Origin: Candidatus Dormiibacterota bacterium
Lineage (GTDB): Bacteria; Chloroflexota; Dormibacteria; Aeolococcales; Aeolococcaceae
NCBI GenBank assembly: GCA_003170875.1
Contig: PMYJ01000244.1
Location: 1-22,321 of the forward strand
Length of the DNA: 22,321 bases
Direction of reading: 5' to 3'
How positions within the stretch are numbered: position 1 is the first letter of the stretch; every line of letters starts with the position of its first letter. The notes below the pieces were generated by a model. It saw only the letters and a program-made list of their open reading frames with translations, was not told the origin of the DNA and made no database searches. The translations under genes were made by a program, and so were the position numbers. Shown here in pieces: positions 14,209 through 21,764 of the stretch.

Positions 14209-15078
14209 GTGAGTCGCCCCCTCAGGGGGCGCCTCCGCGTATCCACCGCCTGGCTGGGCGCGGCACCGTTTCTCCTCTACACCGGGCTCTTCCTATTCCT
14301 GCCCACGGTGCTGGTCGCGGTCGGAGCCTTCAGCGGTCCTCACGGTCCGACCCTGGCCAACCTGGCGCGACTGAGCCAGCCGTACGTCGTCAGCGCCTTC
14401 CTCAACAGCCTGGTCCTGTCGGCGGTGAGCGCGAGCGTCGGGGCGGTGGTCGGGTCCGTCCTTGCCTACGCGGTCGCGACCGGCTCGCCTGACGGGATCC
14501 TCCGCCGGCTGGTCACCGCGTTCTGCGGGGTGCTCTCCCAGTTCGGCGGCGTCACCCTGGCCTTCGCATTCATCGCCACCATCGGGACTGAGGGCTTCAT
14601 TGTCATCTGGCTGCAGCAGCACGGCATACGGTTCTACCCGAACGGTGTCTGGCTCTTCTCCCTCACCGGGCTGACCCTGATCTACACATACTTCGAGATC
14701 CCGCTGATGGTGATCGTCTTCATGCCCGCCCTTGACGGCATCCGCCCCCAATGGCGCGAGGCGACCGAGACCCTGGGTGGGGGCACCTGGCACTACTGGC
14801 GGCACGTGGCCGGACCGCTGCTGATGCCCGCGTTCCTGGGAGCCTGGCTGCTCCTCTTCGCCAACGCCTTCTCCGCGTATGCGACCGCAGCCGCACTGCT
14901 CGACATCGGCGGGGTCATCGTGCCGCTGCAGATCAGCCGGGCGCTCAGCAGCGAGGTGGGTCTCGACCAGGCCAACTTCGCCGCCGCACTCGCCTTGGGC
15001 ATGGTGGTGATCGTCGCCATCATCACCGTGCTCTACGCCCGGCTGCAGCGCCGCTCGGCGCGCTGGCTGCCGCGATGA
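14209..15078 (+). CDS. ABC importer permease 1 (binding-protein-dependent)
   Basis: A 289-residue inner-membrane permease with about six spans, for example APFLLYTGLFLFLPTVLVAVG, VTLAFAFIATIG and LGAWLLLFANAFSAYATAAALL. The cytoplasmic coupling (EAA) loop reads EATETLGGGTWHYWRHVAGP. The GTG at 14209 is preferred because GGAAG lies 8 bp before it. A TTG at 14176, overlapping the binding-protein stop, is in the same frame but lacks a ribosome-binding site. It follows the binding protein by about 30 bp and pairs with the second permease gene. Confidence 0.92.
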   Translation: MSRPLRGRLRVSTAWLGAAPFLLYTGLFLFLPTVLVAVGAFSGPHGPTLANLARLSQPYVVSAFLNSLVLSAVSASVGAVVGSVLAYAVATGSPDGILRRLVTAFCGVLSQFGGVTLAFAFIATIGTEGFIVIWLQQHGIRFYPNGVWLFSLTGLTLIYTYFEIPLMVIVFMPALDGIRPQWREATETLGGGTWHYWRHVAGPLLMPAFLGAWLLLFANAFSAYATAAALLDIGGVIVPLQISRALSSEVGLDQANFAAALALGMVVIVAIITVLYARLQRRSARWLPR

Positions 15079-15100
15079 CGGCTCTGCGGGGTCGACGGTC

Positions 15101-15901
15101 GTGAACCGCCGCCGTCGTCGCCGCCTCGCCGCGTTCAAGACAGTCGTGTACGTCGTGCTCGGCCTCTTCTTCCTCCTGCCCATCGCGGCCATGGTGGAGT
15201 TCGCCACCCGCGGGGTCGGCATCAGCAGCCCGCGCACTCTGACCGCGTTCACCAGCATCGGCTCCGATCCGGAGCTGGTCGACGCCATCACGGCGTCACT
15301 TGAGCTGGCCGTGATCACCTCGATGGGGATGCTGGCCCTGCTCCTCCCCACCATGATCTGGCTCCGCCTGCGCGTGCCGCAGATGGTGCGACCCGTCGAG
15401 CTGGTCTGCCTCACCCCGCTCACCATCCCAGCGATCGTGCTGGTGGTCGGTTTCGCACCCATCTACAACTGGATCGAGATCAACGTCAGCGATTCGATCC
15501 TCATGCTGGCATTCGCCTATCTGATCCTCGTACTCCCGTACTGCTACCGCGCCCTCGACGCGGGTCTCTCTGCCGTCGACATCCGCACCCTCTCGGAGGC
15601 GGCCCGGAGCCTGGGCGCGAGTTGGGCCACGGTGATGTGGCGGGTCATCGTGCCCAACATGTCGAGCGCAGTCTCCAACGCCTGCCTGCTCTGCGTGGCG
15701 GTGGTGCTCGGGGAGTTCACCGTCGCCAACCTGCTCAACTTCGAGAATCTGCAGGTGGCCATCTCCATCCTGGGCACGGGCAACGCGAGCGTGTCGATCG
15801 CTCTGGCCGTCCTATCCCTCATCTTGGTGTTCTTCTTCCTGCTCATCCTGTCGTTCCTCGGCCGGGCCCTCTCACGCCGCCGCAGTGCGGCCAGGGCCTG
15901 A
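15101..15901 (+). CDS. ABC importer permease 2 (binding-protein-dependent)
   Basis: A 266-residue membrane protein of the PotC/FbpB class. It has an N-terminal arginine-rich stretch, membrane segments such as VVYVVLGLFFLLPIAAMVEF, LTIPAIVLVVGFAPIY and LAVLSLILVFFFLLILSFLG, and the EAA loop EAARSLGASWATVMWRVIVP. It starts with GTG 15101, 22 bp after permease 1; an ATG overlapping the previous stop (15075) runs into a stop after nine codons and is not used. It should form a heterodimer with permease 1. The next gene begins one base after its stop. Confidence 0.92.
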   Translation: MNRRRRRRLAAFKTVVYVVLGLFFLLPIAAMVEFATRGVGISSPRTLTAFTSIGSDPELVDAITASLELAVITSMGMLALLLPTMIWLRLRVPQMVRPVELVCLTPLTIPAIVLVVGFAPIYNWIEINVSDSILMLAFAYLILVLPYCYRALDAGLSAVDIRTLSEAARSLGASWATVMWRVIVPNMSSAVSNACLLCVAVVLGEFTVANLLNFENLQVAISILGTGNASVSIALAVLSLILVFFFLLILSFLGRALSRRRSAARA

Positions 15902-15902
15902 G

Positions 15903-17018
15903 ATGAGTGCGCTCGACACCCGTCCGACGGGCGCATCGAATGGCGGCTCGCGGTCAGCCGCCGAGGTCCGGCTCGAGGACCTGCGCCGGATCTATGGATC
16001 GACCACGGCGCTCGACGGTCTCACCCTCACCATCGAGGCCGGGGAGCTCATCGCACTGCTGGGGCCGTCCGGGTGCGGCAAGACCACGGCTCTGCGCCTG
16101 ATCGCCGGCCTGGAGGACGCCGACGGCGGGCGGGTGGTGGTCGGCAGCAGGGACGTCACCAACCTGCCGGCCAGCCGGCGCGATGCAGGGATGGTGTTTC
16201 AGGCCTACTCGCTCTTTCCCCACATGACGGCGCAGGAGAACGTGGCCTTTGGGCTCCGCATGCGCAAGGTGGGCCTGGGGGAGCGGCGCCAGCGTGCCGG
16301 AGAGATGCTCGAGCTGGTGGGCCTGAGCACGCAGGCGGATCGCTACGCGCACCAGCTCTCCGGTGGCCAGCAGCAGCGGGTCGCCCTGGCCCGTGCGCTC
16401 GCCATCCGGCCGTCGATCCTGCTCTTGGACGAGCCGCTCTCCGCCCTCGACGCGAGGGTGCGCAGCCAGCTCCGCGACGAGATCCGCCGGGTGCAGCGCG
16501 AGGTCGGCATCACCACCCTCTTCGTCACCCACGACCAGGAGGAGGCACTCGCCATCGCCGACCGGGTCGGGGTGATGCGCGCCGGACGGCTGGAGCAGCT
16601 GGGGCCACCCACCGACATCTACGCGCGGCCGGCCACCCCATTCGTCGCGGAGTTCGTAGGTCTCACCAACCGGCTCTCCGGGACGGTGAAGGATGGCAGC
16701 GTCGACGTTCGCGGCATCCGGCTGCCCCTGATCGCGGCGGATACGCCGGATGGACCCGCCGTGGCCCTGGTGCGACCCGAGGCGGTCTCGCTGGCAGTGG
16801 CGACTGAGGGCTCCAATGGGCCGCTCTCGGGGACGGTCATCGCCGTCTCCTTCCTCGGCGCGGTGACCCGGCTGACGGTCGACCTGGGCGACACCACCGT
16901 GCTGGTCCAGATCCCGACCGCCGAGGCGGCCGCCCACCCGGGCGGCACTCGCGTCCGCGTCGCCCTGCGCCAGGACCCGGTGCTGATCACCCGCGAAGAC
17001 GGCCTGGGGAGGCCGTAG
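15903..17018 (+). CDS. ABC importer ATP-binding protein (PotA-like)
   Basis: A 371-residue ATPase of the spermidine/iron/aminoethylphosphonate importer class. It carries Walker A GPSGCGKT (54-61), Q-loop Q100 (MVFQAYSLFPHMT), signature LSGGQQQRVALARAL (from 152), Walker B ILLLDEP (172-178), D-loop SALDARVR and H-loop H210 (FVTHDQEEALA). The last 110 or so residues form a TOBE-type regulatory domain, with two repeats beginning NRLSGTV and GPLSGTV. ATG 15903 lies one base after the permease stop. All catalytic residues are intact. Confidence 0.95.
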   Translation: MSALDTRPTGASNGGSRSAAEVRLEDLRRIYGSTTALDGLTLTIEAGELIALLGPSGCGKTTALRLIAGLEDADGGRVVVGSRDVTNLPASRRDAGMVFQAYSLFPHMTAQENVAFGLRMRKVGLGERRQRAGEMLELVGLSTQADRYAHQLSGGQQQRVALARALAIRPSILLLDEPLSALDARVRSQLRDEIRRVQREVGITTLFVTHDQEEALAIADRVGVMRAGRLEQLGPPTDIYARPATPFVAEFVGLTNRLSGTVKDGSVDVRGIRLPLIAADTPDGPAVALVRPEAVSLAVATEGSNGPLSGTVIAVSFLGAVTRLTVDLGDTTVLVQIPTAEAAAHPGGTRVRVALRQDPVLITREDGLGRP

Positions 17019-17023
17019 GTCCG

Positions 17024-18670
17024 ATGCCGCTCACCCACCGTCAGACGCTCGGCGCGGGCGACGTCCTGGGCACGGGCACCCTCTCTCCGTACCGGGCGGT
17101 CGTGGCGCGCCCGGGGGAGGAGCACGTGATCCGCACCGAGCTTCTGGCGGAGCCGGGAGCGTCGCCGGCCGGCGACGGCCAAGCTCTTCCCACGGGTGAG
17201 CGAAGAGCGATCGCCTGCGTCGTCCACATGACCGACCTGCACGTCGGCGACGTCCAGTCGCCGGCCCGCTTCGAGTTCTTCAACCGCGAGTTCCGCGACC
17301 CCCGGTTCGCCGGGCTGGTCCCCACGCAGCGTCCCCAGGAGGCCCTCGCCGCGCACGCCCTCGCTGCCCTCGTCCGCAGCCTGAACGGCGGTCTGGCCGG
17401 TCCCATCACCGGGGCGGCACCGGAGCTGGTCCTGACCGGAGGTGACGCCATCGACAACGGCCAGCACAACGAGGTGCGCACCCTGCTGCGGCTGCTCGAC
17501 GGGGGCCGCGTCGATCCCAACTCGGGCGCCCCGGAGTACGAGGGGGTGCAGTCGGTCGATTGGCCGGACGACATCTTCTGGGTGCCGGACGGCAGGCCGG
17601 GGACGTCCGACATCTTTGTGCGCGACCACGGCTACCCCCTGCTGCCGGGACTGCTCCAGCGTGCCCTCCTGCCCTTCGAGTCACCCGGGCTTCGCCTGCC
17701 CTGGCTCGGCTGTCACGGCAATCACGACACGCTCTGCCAGGGGGTCGGGCTGATGACGCCGGCTCTCCAGGATGCGCTCGTCGCCCGGCGCAAGCCGATC
17801 GCGCTTCCCGACGGCTTCGACCGGGACCAGGCCCACGACACCTTCGTCCACCAGCCGGAGGACTTCTTCGCCGGCCCCACGATCGACGTCACCCCGGACG
17901 CCGAACGGCGGCACTGCAGCATCGGGGAGTACGTCTCCGCCCACGGTGACGGGGCGGCACCGCGGGGCCACGGATTCGACGAGCGCAACCTCCGGGATCA
18001 CACCGCGTTCCACGTCCACGACACGGCGCCGGTCAGGTTCATCGTGCTGGACAACGCCTGCCCGGGCGGATCGGCCGACCTCTGCATGGACGAGGCACAG
18101 CTGGCATGGCTTGAGGACCGCCTCGCTGAGGTGCACTCCTCGTACCGCACCGCCGGCGGTGACCGGGTGCGGACCGAGGCGGACGATCGGCTCGTGGTCA
18201 TCGTCTCGCACCACGGGTCGGACGTTCCGGTGAGCACCCGCCCGCATGCGGACGGCACGATCCCGGGCGCAGGTGCCCGGCTGCTCTCGACCCTCCTCCG
18301 CTTCGACAACGTCGTCCTCTGGCTCAACGGGCACACCCACATGCACGCCATCCACCCCCGCTCCGCACCGAAAGGTGAGGGGCACGGACTCTGGGAGGTC
18401 ACCACCGGGTCGCTGGTGGACTGGCCGTGCCAGGCCCGGCTGATCGAGCTGTTCGACGCCGGCGATGGGGTGCTGGGCATCGCCAGCACGATGATCGACC
18501 ACGACGGGCCGGCCGAGTCGGAGCATGCCGAGACGACCCTGGAGATGGCCTCCCTCCATCGCGAGCTGGCCGCCAACTTCCCGATGGCAGGGTTCGGGTC
18601 GGTGTTCGAGGGGACCCGCCTGGACCGCAATGCGATCATGCTGAGATCCATCGGGTTTGCACTTCCCTAG
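17024..18670 (+). CDS. Metallophosphoesterase, PPA1498 family (TIGR03767-like)
   Basis: A 548-residue calcineurin-like phosphoesterase with long inserts between motifs, as in the PPA1498 family. Metal motifs are HMTDLHVGD (D71, H73), VLTGGDAIDNGQHNE (D141, with N downstream), CHGNHDTL (N233, H234), VIVSHHGSD and LNGHTHMHA. Family members usually carry a twin-arginine signal; none is visible here, so this copy may be cytosolic. The start lies 5 bp after the ATPase stop, with GGGGAGG upstream, so it belongs to the importer operon. It probably releases phosphate from an imported phosphoester, but the substrate is unknown. Confidence 0.92.
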   Translation: MPLTHRQTLGAGDVLGTGTLSPYRAVVARPGEEHVIRTELLAEPGASPAGDGQALPTGERRAIACVVHMTDLHVGDVQSPARFEFFNREFRDPRFAGLVPTQRPQEALAAHALAALVRSLNGGLAGPITGAAPELVLTGGDAIDNGQHNEVRTLLRLLDGGRVDPNSGAPEYEGVQSVDWPDDIFWVPDGRPGTSDIFVRDHGYPLLPGLLQRALLPFESPGLRLPWLGCHGNHDTLCQGVGLMTPALQDALVARRKPIALPDGFDRDQAHDTFVHQPEDFFAGPTIDVTPDAERRHCSIGEYVSAHGDGAAPRGHGFDERNLRDHTAFHVHDTAPVRFIVLDNACPGGSADLCMDEAQLAWLEDRLAEVHSSYRTAGGDRVRTEADDRLVVIVSHHGSDVPVSTRPHADGTIPGAGARLLSTLLRFDNVVLWLNGHTHMHAIHPRSAPKGEGHGLWEVTTGSLVDWPCQARLIELFDAGDGVLGIASTMIDHDGPAESEHAETTLEMASLHRELAANFPMAGFGSVFEGTRLDRNAIMLRSIGFALP

Positions 18671-18685
18671 AGCCGCCGGTATAGC
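18657..18685 (+). promoter_or_regulatory. Predicted promoter of the quinone-reductase-like gene
   Basis: TTGCAC (18657-18662, inside the end of the metallophosphoesterase gene) and TATAGC (18680-18685) are spaced by 17 bp. Transcription would start near 18692, inside the inverted repeat listed next. The -35 is weak (3 of 6), the -10 better (4 of 6). Confidence 0.35.
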
Positions 18686-18688
18686 CTG

Positions 18689-18715
18689 AGGTCTCGGGCT
18701 CGCCCGGTCGGACCT
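18689..18715. promoter_or_regulatory. Nested inverted repeat in the leader of the oxidoreductase gene
   Basis: AGGTC (18689-18693) pairs with GACCT (18711-18715). Within it, CGGGC (18695-18699) pairs with GCCCG (18702-18706) around TC. It sits at the predicted transcription start and 20 bp after the metallophosphoesterase stop. It could be an operator or a T-less terminator of the importer operon. Confidence 0.35.
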
Positions 18716-18739
18716 GAGAGCTTGCTGGAGGCGTGGCAG

Positions 18740-19711
18740 ATGAAGGCTGTGGTGTACGACCGTCCGGGCGCGTCCGCCGACGTGCTGCGGGTCGTCGATG
18801 TCCCCCGCCCTGAGCCGGGTCCCGGCGAGGTGCGCGTGCGGGTCAGCTTCTCCGGGGTCAACCCCACCGACTGGAAGTCGCGGAGCGGGGCCACAGCCAG
18901 GCCGGTCGATGAGTTCCAGATCCCCCACCAGGACGGTTCCGGGGTGATCGATGCGGTGGGACCGGGGGTCGACGAGGACCGCGTGGGGCAGCGCGTCTGG
19001 GTCTGGATGGCCGCCGCCGGCAGCCGGTGGGGCACCGCCGCCGAGTGGACGGTGGTCTCCGACCAGCAGGCGGTTGCCCTGCCCGCGGCCGCCTCGCTGG
19101 AGCTGGGCGCCAGCCTCGGCGTGCCCGCGGTGACCGCCCACCGCTGCCTCTTCGCCGACGGCGACCTGGCCGGGCGCACCGTCCTGGTGGCGGGCGGCGC
19201 CGGCGCGGTCGGCCACTTCGCGATCCAGCTGGCCCGCCACGCGGGCGCCCGGGTGGTCACCACGGTCAGCGGCGCCGCCAAGGCGGAGCTGGCCCGGGCT
19301 GCCGGAGCCGACCTGGTGGTCAACTACCGGGAGCCGGACGCCCTGGAGCGTATCCGCGCCTTCACCGAGCGGGTCGACCGGGTGGTGGAGGTCAACCTGG
19401 CGGCCAATCTCAACCTCGACCTCGGCCTCTCCGGCCCGGGCACGGTGGTCTCGGTGTACGCGGCCGACACCGCCGATCCGGAGCTGCCGCTCCGGGCATG
19501 CATGCGCGCCAACGTCGTCCTCCGGTTCGTGCTCCTCTACGGCGTGCCGATCGCCGACCTCCTCCGCGGGGTGACCGCCGTCAGCGCCGCCCTGGAGGCG
19601 GGGGCGTTCACCGAGCTCCCGGTGCACCGCTTCCCCCTCGAGGAATGCGCCGCGGCCCACGACGCCGTCCAGAGCGGAGCGGTGGGAAAGGTGCTGCTCG
19701 ACGTCGGCTGA
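18740..19711 (+). CDS. Quinone oxidoreductase-like MDR-family protein (NADPH:quinone reductase type)
   Basis: A 323-residue medium-chain dehydrogenase/reductase of the zinc-free QOR type. The catalytic domain shows FSGVNPTDWKSR (37-48) and IPHQDGSGVIDAVG. The nucleotide-binding fold has VLVAGGAGAVGHFAIQLA (from 148), the AxxGxxG form typical of NADPH quinone reductases, and VNYREPD after its second strand. No structural zinc cysteine cluster is present. ATG 18740 is supported by GGAGG 8 bp upstream; a TTG at 18722 is in frame but less likely. The gene seems to be transcribed alone from its own promoter. The substrate may be a quinone or reactive enone, which is not determined. Confidence 0.92.
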   Translation: MKAVVYDRPGASADVLRVVDVPRPEPGPGEVRVRVSFSGVNPTDWKSRSGATARPVDEFQIPHQDGSGVIDAVGPGVDEDRVGQRVWVWMAAAGSRWGTAAEWTVVSDQQAVALPAAASLELGASLGVPAVTAHRCLFADGDLAGRTVLVAGGAGAVGHFAIQLARHAGARVVTTVSGAAKAELARAAGADLVVNYREPDALERIRAFTERVDRVVEVNLAANLNLDLGLSGPGTVVSVYAADTADPELPLRACMRANVVLRFVLLYGVPIADLLRGVTAVSAALEAGAFTELPVHRFPLEECAAAHDAVQSGAVGKVLLDVG

Positions 19712-19713
19712 GG

Positions 19714-19727
19714 CGCGCCCGGGCGCG
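19714..19727. repeat. Perfect 14-bp GC palindrome
   Basis: CGCGCCCGGGCGCG is identical to its reverse complement and begins 2 bp after the oxidoreductase stop. As RNA it could fold with a 4-nt loop and a 5-bp all-GC stem. No T-tract follows, so terminator activity is uncertain. Confidence 0.35.
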
Positions 19728-19786
19728 TGAGGGGGGCTCGGCCTCGTCAGGGTTCTGTAAGGGGGGATGCCTGAAACTCCCATCAG

Positions 19787-21223
19787 ATGCCCACCCGCAC
19801 CTCCGCCGCCGTGCTCGCTGCGCCTGCTCCGCCCGCTGATCTGGGCGCCCTCTCGTCCGCGGCAACCCGGCGGCCCCAGCGGGTGCCGCGTCGCTGGGGG
19901 CTGCGCCCCCGCGACGTCATGCTGATCTTCGCCGCCAACGCCCTCCTCATCGTGGGGATGTGGGTTCGCCACGGCCAGTTCCCCAATCTGACGCACCCGG
20001 CGGCGGTGCTCACCGGGGCTGGACAGCTGGCCGCGCTGCTAGGCACTTACTGCGCGCTGGTCCAGGTGGTGCTGATGTCGCGCAGCCCGTGGCTGGACGA
20101 CCTCTTCGGGATCGATCGGATCAGCGGGTGGCACCGCTGGCTCGGTTTCTCCACGGTCTGCCTGATCTGCGGCCACGTCGTCTTCACCACCGCCGGCTAC
20201 GCGATGGCCGACGGACGCTCCTTCGCGACCCAGACCTGGGTATTCCTCACCACCTACCCGTACATGCTGATGGCCTACGTCGCGGTAGCTCTCTTCGTGC
20301 TCGTCGCCGTGACCTCGGTGCGGGCCGCACGGCGCCGCGTCTCCCACCAGACCTGGCACTTCATCCACCTCTACGTCTACCTGGCGATCGCGCTGGCCTT
20401 TGCTCATCAGCTGACGGCGGGCACGGACTTCGCCGGCGACCCGTGGGCGGTCGGATACTGGGTGGCGCTCTATGTGGCCGCGGCCCTCCTGGTCGTGGCG
20501 TTCCGGCTGGTGATCCCGCTGCGGATGGCGCGGCGCCACCGCCTTCGGGTGCACCACCTGGTGGCGGAGTCCCCGAACGTCCTCTCGATCTACATCACCG
20601 GGCGCGACCTCCACGAGCTGCCGATGCGCGCCGGCCAGTTCTTCAAGTTCCGCTTCGTCACACGCGAACTGTGGTGGCGTGTCCACCCCTTCTCGCTCTC
20701 GGCCGCGCCCAACGGCAAGTACCTCCGCATCACCGTCAAGCAGGTCGGGGACTTCACCCGCTCGCTGAAGGGGCTGCGCCCCGGTACCCCCGTGCTGCTG
20801 GAGGGCCCGCACGGGGTCTTCACCTCCATCCGGCGCAGGCGGCCACGGGCGCTGCTCATCGCCGGGGGGATCGGCATCACCCCGCTCCGCGCCCTCATCG
20901 AGGAGATGCCGCAGCGCAAGAATTCGATCGCCCTCCTCTACCGGGCCTCTTCCTGGAATGACGTCGTGTTCAAGGATGAGCTGGACCAGCTGGTCGCGGC
21001 CCGCGGGGGCGTCATCCACTACATCGTCGGGCGGCGCGGGCGGGAGGTGCACCCGCAACCCTTCGCGCCGCGCTTCCTGTCCGCTTCCGTCCCCGACCTC
21101 CGGGATCGCGACGTCTTCGTCTGCGGGCCACGGGAGATGGTCGACGCCGTCATCACCAGCCTGCGCGCACTCCGCGTCCCCGCGGCTCAAGTCCACTGCG
21201 AACGCTTCGCTTTCCTCACCTGA
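19787..21223 (+). CDS. Ferric-reductase-like transmembrane haem/FAD/NAD(P)H oxidoreductase
   Basis: A 478-residue protein. After a Pro/Ala-rich N-terminus come about six membrane spans (about 43-245) of the ferric reductase-like domain. H116 (GWHRWLGF) and H130 (ICGHVVF), 14 apart, with H194 (FIHLYVY) and H207 (FAHQL), 13 apart, are the expected ligands for two b haems. The cytosolic part has an FAD motif HPFSLSAAP (300-308), an NAD(P) motif GGIGITP (360-366) and a C-terminal VFVCGPREM. It would move electrons from NAD(P)H across the membrane. The next two genes, an FMN-carrying exported protein and ApbE, suggest the flavoprotein as acceptor. No ribosome-binding site lies near ATG 19787; GGGGGG is 20 nt away. 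Confidence 0.94.
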   Translation: MPTRTSAAVLAAPAPPADLGALSSAATRRPQRVPRRWGLRPRDVMLIFAANALLIVGMWVRHGQFPNLTHPAAVLTGAGQLAALLGTYCALVQVVLMSRSPWLDDLFGIDRISGWHRWLGFSTVCLICGHVVFTTAGYAMADGRSFATQTWVFLTTYPYMLMAYVAVALFVLVAVTSVRAARRRVSHQTWHFIHLYVYLAIALAFAHQLTAGTDFAGDPWAVGYWVALYVAAALLVVAFRLVIPLRMARRHRLRVHHLVAESPNVLSIYITGRDLHELPMRAGQFFKFRFVTRELWWRVHPFSLSAAPNGKYLRITVKQVGDFTRSLKGLRPGTPVLLEGPHGVFTSIRRRRPRALLIAGGIGITPLRALIEEMPQRKNSIALLYRASSWNDVVFKDELDQLVAARGGVIHYIVGRRGREVHPQPFAPRFLSASVPDLRDRDVFVCGPREMVDAVITSLRALRVPAAQVHCERFAFLT

Positions 21224-21235
21224 GTGCCCCCTGCA

Positions 21236-21751
21236 ATGCCCATCCGCGCCGCTGTCACCCTCGCCGCCACCGCCATCGGGGTCGTCCTGCTCTTCAGCTT
21301 CCGAACCCCGCCCGCGGCGCCGATCGCCACCCTGACCCCCTCCTCGATCTCGTCGTCGAGCTCCACGCCCTCTCCCACCGCCACCCCCTCCGGGGCACCG
21401 CCATCGGGCGGCGCCTCGCCGGCACCGACCGCAACCGCAACACCGACGCCGAAGCCGACCACAAGCGGGCTCAAGTCGGGATCCTTCACGGGGCAGACCT
21501 CCGCGAACCCGTACGGGAACGTGCAGGTGCAGGTGGTGATCTCCGGAGGCAAGATCACCGACATCAAGACCATCCAGTACCCCAACGGCCATCAGCAGTC
21601 GGTGTTCATCAACTCGCAGGCGATCCCGCTTCTCCGCGAGGAGGTGCTTCAGGCCCAGAGCGCCCAGATCAACATCATCGGCGGCGCCACCTTCACCAGT
21701 CAGGGCTACGCCCAGTCAGTGCAGTCGGCGCTGGACGCCGCGCGCGCCTGA
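21236..21751 (+). CDS. Exported FMN-binding-domain protein (covalently flavinylated, RnfG/NqrC-like domain)
   Basis: A 171-residue protein anchored or secreted by an N-terminal hydrophobic segment (about 5-22). A Ser/Thr/Pro-rich linker (about 24-77) follows, then one FMN-binding domain: SGSFTGQTSANPYGNVQVQV, ISGGKITDI and INIIGGATFTSQGY. The GGAT sequence aligns with the ApbE flavinylation motif, with T152 as the likely FMN-bearing Thr. It would accept electrons from the membrane ferric-reductase-like protein outside the cytoplasm. ATG 21236 is used, but GTG 21224, immediately after the previous stop, is in frame and equally possible; neither has a clear ribosome-binding site. ApbE follows 13 bp downstream. 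Confidence 0.9.
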   Translation: MPIRAAVTLAATAIGVVLLFSFRTPPAAPIATLTPSSISSSSSTPSPTATPSGAPPSGGASPAPTATATPTPKPTTSGLKSGSFTGQTSANPYGNVQVQVVISGGKITDIKTIQYPNGHQQSVFINSQAIPLLREEVLQAQSAQINIIGGATFTSQGYAQSVQSALDAARA

Positions 21752-21764
21752 CGGAGGCCCCGCG

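Noticed and set aside
19767..19925. Small overlapping frame starting directly after GGGGGG, 20 bp before the ferric-reductase-like start.
   Set aside because: 52 codons, Pro/Arg-rich and out of frame within a real gene. The G-run could act as a distant ribosome-binding site for either, but no coding evidence supports the small frame.
17681..19996. Very long minus-strand open frame (771 codons) opposite the metallophosphoesterase and oxidoreductase genes.
   Set aside because: It crosses two well-supported plus-strand genes and their intergenic promoter, and shows no domain, only compositional shadow sequence.
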